14,064 bases of DNA from positions 1 to 14,064 of the forward strand of contig CAJBSR010000269.1 in NCBI GenBank assembly GCA_903958285.1, written 5' to 3'. Each line of letters opens with the position of its first letter. Position 1 is the first letter of the stretch. This document shows positions 1-5,461 of this stretch, in pieces. The DNA comes from an uncultured Sphingomonadales bacterium. Lineage in GTDB: Bacteria > Pseudomonadota > Alphaproteobacteria > Sphingomonadales > Sphingomonadaceae. Under the pieces are notes generated by a model. The model was not told where the DNA came from, searched no databases, and saw only the letters and a program-made list of their open reading frames with translations. Position numbers and translations under genes: made by a program.

Positions 1-58
1 AATTTACCGGTTGGTTCTCGTCCGCTAAGTTCCGGGAATCGGGACGGGATTGGCAAGA

Positions 59-1003
59 ATGCAAAATAAGATCGAGTTGAGGAAGCTGCCGCCGCTTAAG
101 GCGTTACGCGGATTTGAAGCTGCGACCCGCCACCAGAGTATCCGCGATGCCGCCGATGAGCTTTGCCTCACCCACCCGGCGGTCAGCCATCAGGTTCAGT
201 TGATTGAAGAAGCATTGGGCGTCACCCTGTTCGCGCAGGAGGGGCGGCACATCGTGTCCACCGATGAGGGGCGGGTGCTTTACCCTTATGTCCGCGCGGC
301 CTTTGAATCGCTTCTAGAAGGCGTGGAGGCGGTGCACCGCAATGCGCTCGATAAGCCGCTGCGTGTGCAGACCTATGTCACCGCGTCGATCCGCTGGCTG
401 GCCAAGCGCGTTCCGCAATTCCTGCACGACCATCCCGAAGTGCACCTGACATTAAGCACCTGCGCTGTCGATTGGGCGTTTGATGATGTCCATGCAGATG
501 TCGGGCTGGTCTATTGCGAAGAAGTGCCCAATCCCAAGAAATATCATTGGGTCCCGTTGTTTGAATATGCGCTCTACCCCGTGTGCAGCCCTGCCTTTCT
601 GGAGAAGATCGGCAAGCCGGTGACTGTTGAGGCGCTGATGACGCACCCGCTGGTGGCCATCTACACTGAGGTGCAGAATTGGGAGGCATGGGCAGCATCC
701 GCGGGTGCGGACTTCCAACCATCCGTTCCCTTCCTGATGGTGGATACCTTGGCCGTCGCGCTGGAAATGGCACTGAATGGGGAGGGAATTGCCCTCGTCA
801 ATGGTCCCTTTGTAGATCAGGATCTCGCGTCAGGCCGGTTGGTTCGACCCATCGATCACAAGGCGGTGTGCCCGGGATCATGGGGATTGATCTGTCGGAA
901 TGAAATGCGCGAAAATCTGCGGATCCGCACCTTCATGGACTGGGTCGCGAACAACGTCGCGGCGTCAGGTAATCTAGTCGAGGCTGAGCCAAGCGGACTT
1001 TGA
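59..1003 (+). CDS. LysR-family transcriptional regulator, GcvA-like
   Basis: A DNA-binding regulator of the LysR family. The N-terminus carries the GcvA-type opening (LPPLKALRGFEAA, about residues 10-22) followed by the winged helix-turn-helix (about 12-70), with AADEL, THPAVSHQ and LGVTLF visible. The effector-binding periplasmic-binding-protein-like domain fills about residues 94-300, so at 314 aa the length is normal. The ATG at 59 is preferred because the purine-rich GGGACGGGA at 41-49 then sits about 9 nt upstream; an in-frame TTG at 50 directly abuts that stretch and is less likely. The gene is convergent with the aldehyde dehydrogenase and its last 30 bases overlap that gene's end. GcvA-type regulators often control glycine, one-carbon or amine metabolism, so control of the neighbouring demethylation genes is plausible but inferred. 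It could equally control a gene left of the window. The family call is firm; the target is unknown. Confidence 0.93.
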   Translation: MQNKIELRKLPPLKALRGFEAATRHQSIRDAADELCLTHPAVSHQVQLIEEALGVTLFAQEGRHIVSTDEGRVLYPYVRAAFESLLEGVEAVHRNALDKPLRVQTYVTASIRWLAKRVPQFLHDHPEVHLTLSTCAVDWAFDDVHADVGLVYCEEVPNPKKYHWVPLFEYALYPVCSPAFLEKIGKPVTVEALMTHPLVAIYTEVQNWEAWAASAGADFQPSVPFLMVDTLAVALEMALNGEGIALVNGPFVDQDLASGRLVRPIDHKAVCPGSWGLICRNEMRENLRIRTFMDWVANNVAASGNLVEAEPSGL

Positions 1004-2482
1004 TTGCATATAGCCGGCAAGGCATTCCATCGACTTGTCACGCGTATTGCCGGACTGCTTATACCCGCCAAAGGGTTGGGTCATGTCGCCATCGCCAAAG
1101 CAATTGACCCAAATTACACCCGCTTCCAGCGCCTTCACCATGCGGTGGGCGCGCTTGACGTCTGAGGTCCAGACGCTGGCGGCAAGGCCGTAGATCGAGT
1201 CATTGGCAAGCGCGATGGCTTCTGCCTCGCTGTTGAATTTGAAGAGGGCCGCAACCGGACCGAAAATCTCATCCCGCCCGACGGCCATACCCGGTGTGAC
1301 ATCCGTGAACAGGGTTGGAGTGACATAAGCGCCTGCTGGCCGGGCTGCATCTGTGCCGCCGCCGAGCGCGACGGTTGCGCCGTCTTTCATGCCCTGTTCG
1401 ATGCACGACAAGACGGAGGATTGATGCCCGTGGCTGACAACAGGGCCAAGGCTGGTCGTGGGGTCCATCGGGTCGCCGGTTGTGTAAAGCTCTCCCGCCC
1501 GTTTGACGAAACGCGCGACGAAGTCATCATGGATATCGGCATGGACCAGCAAACGTGACCCCGCGTTGCAGACCTGCCCGGCATTGTCGAAAATGCCCAT
1601 GATGGCGCGGTCCACCGCTGCATCCATATCCGTCAGATCGGGCATGAAAATCTGCGGGCTCTTCCCGCCAGTCTCAAGCGCCACCCGCTTCAGGTTGGAC
1701 TCACCGGCATAGATCATCAATTGCTTGCCGACCGCCGTTGAACCGGTGAAGCTGATCTTGGCGACGTCTGGGTGCAGGGCCAGTCGTTTGCCAGCATCCT
1801 GCCCATAGCCGGTGACAACGTTGAACACGCCGGGCGGGCCGCCCGCCTCAACGAACAGATGCGCGAGCTTGATGCAGGACAGTGCAGCCTTCTCAGAAGG
1901 TTTGAGGACCACGCAATTGCCCGCCGCAAGCGCAGGGGCGACTTTCCAAGCTGCCATCAGCAGCGGGTAATTCCAGGGCGAGATGGCGCCGATGACACCC
2001 AGTGGTTCGCGCGACACCATGTGGACGGCGTTGCTGGGGCTGTTGGAGACAGCGCCCGCCGCCTTATCAATTGCTTCGCCGAAATAGCGGATGGTGACGA
2101 TCGATTCCGGCAGATCGATGGATAGCGCATCCATCACGGGCTTGCCCATGCTGAGCGTTTCCATGATCGCGAGGTCAGCAGCATCGCGCTCGACCAGATC
2201 CGCCCAACGCCGGAAGATATCCATGCGGGTGCGCGGTGTGAGATCACGCCATCGCCGCTCGTCCCATGCGCGTTTGGCAGAGGCGACGGCGCGGTCAATG
2301 TCTTCGGCTCCGCCACACGCCATTTGGGAGATGATGGCACCGGTCGCCGGGTTGATCGCATCGATCACCGCGCCGCTGGCCGCGTCAAACGACGCGCCGT
2401 CGATGAACAGCCCGGCGTCGATCTTCAGCGCATTGGCGCGCGCGACCCATCCGGCGTGATCTGCTGGCCTGCCCATCGTCAT
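974..2482 (-). CDS. NAD(P)-dependent aldehyde dehydrogenase, PuuC-like
   Basis: Oxidises an aldehyde to its carboxylic acid with NAD(P)+, in the cytoplasm. At 502 aa it is full length for the ALDH superfamily. Visible catalytic features are PWN with Asn171, KPSE with Lys194, the cofactor loop FTGST at 245-249, the general base Glu270 in LETGGKSP, the nucleophile Cys305 in GQVC, and EIFGP around Glu405. The N-terminal helix before LFIDG, the GDGDMTQPFGGYKQSG tail segment and the overall pattern resemble E. coli PuuC (gamma-glutamyl-gamma-aminobutyraldehyde dehydrogenase) and betaine-aldehyde-type enzymes, so an amino- or ammonium-aldehyde substrate is plausible but not proven. The ATG at 2482 is preceded by AGAAAGG at a normal spacing. 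It lies 17 nt behind the beta-HAD dehydrogenase gene, so the two are likely co-transcribed. Its stop codon lies inside the convergent LysR gene. Confidence 0.94.
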   Translation of the reverse strand: MTMGRPADHAGWVARANALKIDAGLFIDGASFDAASGAVIDAINPATGAIISQMACGGAEDIDRAVASAKRAWDERRWRDLTPRTRMDIFRRWADLVERDAADLAIMETLSMGKPVMDALSIDLPESIVTIRYFGEAIDKAAGAVSNSPSNAVHMVSREPLGVIGAISPWNYPLLMAAWKVAPALAAGNCVVLKPSEKAALSCIKLAHLFVEAGGPPGVFNVVTGYGQDAGKRLALHPDVAKISFTGSTAVGKQLMIYAGESNLKRVALETGGKSPQIFMPDLTDMDAAVDRAIMGIFDNAGQVCNAGSRLLVHADIHDDFVARFVKRAGELYTTGDPMDPTTSLGPVVSHGHQSSVLSCIEQGMKDGATVALGGGTDAARPAGAYVTPTLFTDVTPGMAVGRDEIFGPVAALFKFNSEAEAIALANDSIYGLAASVWTSDVKRAHRMVKALEAGVIWVNCFGDGDMTQPFGGYKQSGNTRDKSMECLAGYMQSKSAWLSLD

Positions 2483-2499
2483 TCTTTGCCTTTCTGGCT

Positions 2500-3453
2500 T
2501 TAGCGCTTCGGCACCACTTCATAGCCCCGTTCTTCGGGCTCATCATCAACCATCTGGTCGGGGAAGCCCGTGCCGAGCACCTTGATGCCAACCGGTTCTT
2601 CATAACGGCGGATGATGTTGGGCGAAAACTCGCGCGATCCGTAGGTGGCTTCGCCTTCCTTGAACAGGCGCACGATCAACGGCGACATTTCGACCGGAAC
2701 ACCGGTTTCCTTCGCGATCTTGTCGAACAGGCCGACGTCCTTGGAGACGAGGTCCATCGTGAAGTTGATGTCGCGGCTGCCGTTGAGGATAACCTGACTT
2801 TCGGTCTCGTGCACGAAGCTGTTGCCCGAGGAAATGCGGATCGCCTCATAGGTCGTGTTCATGTCGAGCCCCATGGCCTTGCACACGGTGAGCGCTTCGG
2901 CGAGCGCGACAAGATGTGCGGTGCACAGGAAGTTTGTCATCACCTTGAGCTGCGAGGCCGTACCCCAATCGCCCGTGTGCAGCACGCGGCGACCGAGTGT
3001 GGTGAGGACCGGAAGTACGCGTTCAAAGCCTTCGCGCGGGCCAGCGGCGAAGATCGAGATATTGCCGGTGTCCGCGCGGTGGCATCCACCCGAGACTGGG
3101 CATTCCATGAACAGGCCGCCGCGGGCTTCGACCAATGGGCCGAGGCGCAGAACTTCGGCATAGTCGGTGGTGCTCATTTCCATCCACACCTGCCCGGGGC
3201 GCATGACGGCGAGGAACCCGTCTTCCCCTTCGGCGACGGCGGCGCTGGCAGCGGGTGAGGGCAGGCAGGTGATGATGACGTCAACCGCTTCGCCCAGTGC
3301 AGCGGGGCTCGCCGCTTCCTTGGCGCCGCGGCTGACATATTCGGCAACCAGTGCGGCATCGAGATCACGCACCGTCACGTCATGACCGTTGCGGATCAAG
3401 CTTCCAGCGAGCTTCCCGCCGACATTTCCAAGGCCGATAAAACCGATTTTCAT
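2500..3453 (-). CDS. NAD(P)-dependent beta-hydroxyacid dehydrogenase (3-hydroxyisobutyrate dehydrogenase family)
   Basis: Expected to oxidise a 3-hydroxy acid, or reduce the matching semialdehyde, with NAD(P). The protein opens directly with the Rossmann strand and GLGNVG loop (residues 7-12). It then shows the substrate-binding PVSGG (119-123, preceded by Glu-Cys where Asp-Ala is usual), the catalytic lysine Lys170 in the GTASQLK helix, and the cofactor-binding Lys238-Asp239. At 317 aa it exceeds the roughly 290-300 aa typical of the family because of a C-terminal tail of about 30 residues rich in Glu, Asp and Arg. The ATG at 3453 is chosen because family members begin at this MKIGFIGLG; in-frame ATGs at 3471 and 3477 would add 6 or 8 residues and none of the three has a strong ribosome-binding site. 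The ALDH gene follows after 17 nt, suggesting consecutive hydroxyl-to-aldehyde or semialdehyde-to-acid steps. The specific substrate cannot be read from the sequence. Confidence 0.9.
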   Translation of the reverse strand: MKIGFIGLGNVGGKLAGSLIRNGHDVTVRDLDAALVAEYVSRGAKEAASPAALGEAVDVIITCLPSPAASAAVAEGEDGFLAVMRPGQVWMEMSTTDYAEVLRLGPLVEARGGLFMECPVSGGCHRADTGNISIFAAGPREGFERVLPVLTTLGRRVLHTGDWGTASQLKVMTNFLCTAHLVALAEALTVCKAMGLDMNTTYEAIRISSGNSFVHETESQVILNGSRDINFTMDLVSKDVGLFDKIAKETGVPVEMSPLIVRLFKEGEATYGSREFSPNIIRRYEEPVGIKVLGTGFPDQMVDDEPEERGYEVVPKR

Positions 3454-3639
3454 AACTGCGCGCCCAACCATGCTCATTCAGACGATCGTTTTTGCCATGC
3501 GCGATTCTACGAACAGGGAAACGGCTTCGCCATCGTTATAAGGGAGCCGATGTTAAGCCGCCGCTACGGCTTCCCCACAATTGAAAAATTTGGGGGCAGG
3601 GATGAATTTTTTTACAGTCGATCCGCGCGAGGTTTATCC
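3454..3639. other. Intergenic region between the acyltransferase and beta-HAD genes
   Basis: This 186-nt gap must hold any promoter for the beta-HAD/ALDH pair. It is locally AT-rich (about 3578-3615, with runs of A and T). A minus-strand TATAAC at 3540-3535 could be a -10 element, but no good -35 hexamer sits at the right distance. A perfect 6-bp inverted repeat AAGCCG/CGGCTT (3555-3560 and 3567-3572, 6-nt loop) lies just upstream of it. It lacks a T-tract on either strand, so it is not called a terminator. No convincing gene is present. Confidence 0.4.
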
Positions 3640-4416
3640 TCAGCGGACGACGTAACCCAATCGCTCTGACAAGGCCTCTGCAATACCCGCCCGTGCGCGG
3701 GCGCAAACTTCTTTGCGGTCGGCCATTAAGCTGGGATCAAATGGCTCAAGGAAGTGGACGCCGACTTCGTAGCTGCCCTTGCGGGTAAAGGCGCGCCAAG
3801 CGCTTTCTCCGCCGGTTTCTTCACCCAGCCAAGCAATGTCAGGGCCGACATCCCCAAAGTCGAGCAGGACCGGTTGGATCATGATCGGCCTAGGCGGCGG
3901 CGCAAGCGTTTCAAAAAGCGAAGGCTTGAACGGCAACAGGCCCAGCCCGTCGGATGTCGTACCTTCGGGAAACAGCGTGACGGACCAGTTTTCGGCAATG
4001 GCTTCGCGCAGCACATTGATCTGGCTTGCGACCTGCTGCTTGCCGGCGCGGTTGACGAAAATGGTTCGGTTCTGCGTCGCGAGCCAGCCGATGATGGGCC
4101 ATTTGCGAACGCCATCCTGCGCCACAAAGGCAGTTCCGGTTACGCCGCCGAGAATGGGAATGTCATGCCAAGACAGATGGTTCGCGACGAAGAAAACGTC
4201 TTTGCGCAGCCGCTTTCCATGGACTTTGACGCGTGCGCCCAGCACCCGCGAGACAATGCGAAGGTATAGCATGGCCCAAGGCGAGGGCAGCATCAGCAAT
4301 TGCCAAAGAAGGTGCAGCGGCAACAGCACCGGGAGCGGCAGGCCGATCAACAGGACCCGTAGCGCGCACAGCAGATAGGCCTGCGGTTCAGCTTTGGGGA
4401 TGGCGACAGAGAGCAT
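3640..4416 (-). CDS. 1-acyl-sn-glycerol-3-phosphate acyltransferase (PlsC family)
   Basis: A membrane-associated lysophospholipid acyltransferase, expected to acylate lysophosphatidic acid or a related lysolipid during phospholipid synthesis. The motifs are clear; numbering is from the in-frame TTG at 4422 and is 2 lower from the ATG. Motif I NHLSWHD has His82 and Asp87, motif II is near RTIFVNR (119-125), motif III FPEGTTSDG spans 151-159, and motif IV is near IQPVLLDF (182-189). A strongly hydrophobic N-terminal segment (about 17-45) is the membrane anchor. The ATG at 4416 gives 258 aa, normal for the family; the TTG at 4422 is an alternative, and neither has a strong Shine-Dalgarno. The gene is separated from its minus-strand neighbours by 117 and 186 nt and shows no functional link to the demethylation genes. 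The family is secure; the acyl acceptor (phospholipid versus ornithine-lipid type) is not resolved. Confidence 0.92.
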   Translation of the reverse strand: MLSVAIPKAEPQAYLLCALRVLLIGLPLPVLLPLHLLWQLLMLPSPWAMLYLRIVSRVLGARVKVHGKRLRKDVFFVANHLSWHDIPILGGVTGTAFVAQDGVRKWPIIGWLATQNRTIFVNRAGKQQVASQINVLREAIAENWSVTLFPEGTTSDGLGLLPFKPSLFETLAPPPRPIMIQPVLLDFGDVGPDIAWLGEETGGESAWRAFTRKGSYEVGVHFLEPFDPSLMADRKEVCARARAGIAEALSERLGYVVR

Positions 4417-4533
4417 CGTCAATTTTGAACTCGATGTGCTGCGAAGTGAGACAGTGCCACTCTAATCCCCGAAAAATGTGACACCGCCACGACATCTAGA
4501 CCGTTTGAAGCGAATATCCACTATATCCTGAAA
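4417..4533. other. Intergenic region between the SDR and acyltransferase genes
   Basis: A 117-nt gap between two minus-strand genes. It contains the imperfect direct repeat annotated separately and no open frame worth calling. No convincing -35/-10 pair for the acyltransferase was found, nor a hairpin followed by a T-run that would terminate the SDR transcript. Confidence 0.4.
4446..4490. repeat. Imperfect direct repeat, possibly an insertion-sequence end remnant
   Basis: Two related units lie in the same orientation: GTGAGACAGTGCCAC at 4446-4460 and GTGACACCGCCAC at 4478-4490. With a 2-nt gap they match at 11 of 13 positions, about one and a half to three helix turns apart. Between them is CTAATCCCCGAAAAAT-like sequence. 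Multiple short repeats of this kind occur at transposase-binding ends of some insertion sequences (IS21-type elements, for example) and also in operators. No transposase gene or second end is visible, so this is at best a relic or a regulatory site. Confidence 0.35.
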
Positions 4534-5298
4534 TTATCTGGTCTTTAAACGCAGGGCATCCCAGCTTGCATCGGCGGTCCATCCGCCGTCCACGGGGAGG
4601 CTGACGCCATTGATGAAGCTGCCGTCACCGGCCAGAAACGCAATTGTTCTCGCCACATCTTCGGGCGTCGCAAACTTCGCCATCGGCACGCGGTTGATGA
4701 TGTCATCATCACCATATGCGCCGGAGCCTTGGTCGGCGATGTCCATTTCTGTCTTGATCCAGCCCGGGCATACAGCGTTGACCCGCACGCCACGTCCACC
4801 CCATTCTGCGGCCAGTGTGCGCGTCAGGCCAATCAGACCATGCTTTGATGCGTTATAGGCGGCGCGGTGGATGACGCCGTGCAGACCTGCGATTGAGGCG
4901 ACATTGATGATGCTACCTTCGCCCTTCTGTAGCATCTGCTGCCCAAGCGCGCGGCAGAGCAGGAAGGGGCCTGCAAGGTTGATCGACATCACGCGCTGCC
5001 ACTGATCAAGGCTCGTCTCTTCGGCCGGGCAGATGAGGCTGATTCCGGCGTTGTTGACCAGCACATCCGCGCCGCCATGTTGCGACAGCAGGTGGACGGC
5101 GAGTTCAGCCGCAAAGGCCTCGGAAGATACATCGCCTGACATTGAGGATACGGCGAGGCCTAGCGCTGTCAGGTCTGCTTCTTGCGTCCCAAGGGGCTGC
5201 ACATCTGTCATCACCACATGATAGCCCTGTTGCGCCAGCAACTTGGAGGTTGCGAGGCCAACGCCCTGTGCGGCACCAGTGACAACAGCTGTTTTCAT
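4534..5298 (-). CDS. NAD-dependent short-chain dehydrogenase/reductase (classical SDR)
   Basis: A cytoplasmic classical SDR of 254 aa, the usual length, expected to interconvert an alcohol and a ketone or aldehyde. Visible are the cofactor loop TGAAQGVG (7-14), Asp32 at the end of the second strand (favouring NAD(H) over NADP(H)), Asp56-Val57, NNAG (82-85), and the catalytic tetrad Asn107, Ser135, Tyr148 and Lys152 (YNASK), followed by PG at 178-179. The C-terminal INGVSLPVDGGW is typical of the family. The ATG at 5298 is supported by AAGGGG about 8 nt upstream. The gene is transcribed divergently from the demethylation operon through a shared 163-bp control region, which suggests a common pathway. 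The substrate is unknown; oxidation of a hydroxyl group on the compound being demethylated, or on its product, is an inference. Confidence 0.93.
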   Translation of the reverse strand: MKTAVVTGAAQGVGLATSKLLAQQGYHVVMTDVQPLGTQEADLTALGLAVSSMSGDVSSEAFAAELAVHLLSQHGGADVLVNNAGISLICPAEETSLDQWQRVMSINLAGPFLLCRALGQQMLQKGEGSIINVASIAGLHGVIHRAAYNASKHGLIGLTRTLAAEWGGRGVRVNAVCPGWIKTEMDIADQGSGAYGDDDIINRVPMAKFATPEDVARTIAFLAGDGSFINGVSLPVDGGWTADASWDALRLKTR

Positions 5299-5342
5299 AT
5301 TTTGGACCCCTTGATAAACATGTCAGGCGTCCCCTAGCGAAG

Positions 5343-5362
5343 TCGGGCAAATTGTAACCCGA
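5343..5362. promoter_or_regulatory. Candidate operator palindrome in the divergent promoter region
   Basis: TCGGG and CCCGA form perfect 5-bp arms separated by 10 nt, giving a 20-bp dyad. It overlaps the TACAAT hexamer (minus strand, 5356-5351) that is the best -10 candidate for the SDR gene; a TTGGTT at 5378-5373 is a weak -35 with a 16-nt spacer. A dyad over a -10 element fits a repressor or LysR-type autoregulated site, but no bound regulator can be identified from the sequence. Confidence 0.35.
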
Positions 5363-5387
5363 AAATTTTTTGAACCAATGCGCGCAT

Positions 5388-5426
5388 AATGGCCATTTGT
5401 CGCAAGCGGATAGAGCGGCCTATTGT
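5388..5426 (+). promoter_or_regulatory. Candidate promoter and palindrome upstream of the demethylation operon
   Basis: A perfect 10-bp palindrome AATGGCCATT (5388-5397) abuts a possible -35 TTGTCG (5397-5402). After an 18-nt spacer comes TATTGT (5421-5426) as a possible -10; each hexamer matches consensus at 4 of 6 positions. Transcription would begin near 5433, just before the GAGGAG ribosome-binding site at 5446-5451. The hexamers are weak, which fits an activated promoter, but this is prediction only. Confidence 0.3.
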
Positions 5427-5461
5427 CAGCGCCAAAATATCCCATGAGGAGCGGGCTTTCC

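Noticed and set aside
3555..3572. 6-bp stem-loop AAGCCG/CGGCTT as a transcription terminator
   Set aside because: The stem is short and neither strand has a T-run directly after it.
3382..3669. Possible small plus-strand gene (95 codons) in the gap before the acyltransferase
   Set aside because: It begins inside the beta-HAD gene and ends inside the acyltransferase gene on the opposite strand, with no ribosome-binding site or recognisable protein character.
3640..4416. Acyltransferase as part of the demethylation pathway
   Set aside because: It has clear PlsC motifs, is separated by gaps on both sides, and no step of an amine-degradation route calls for it; co-location is probably incidental.
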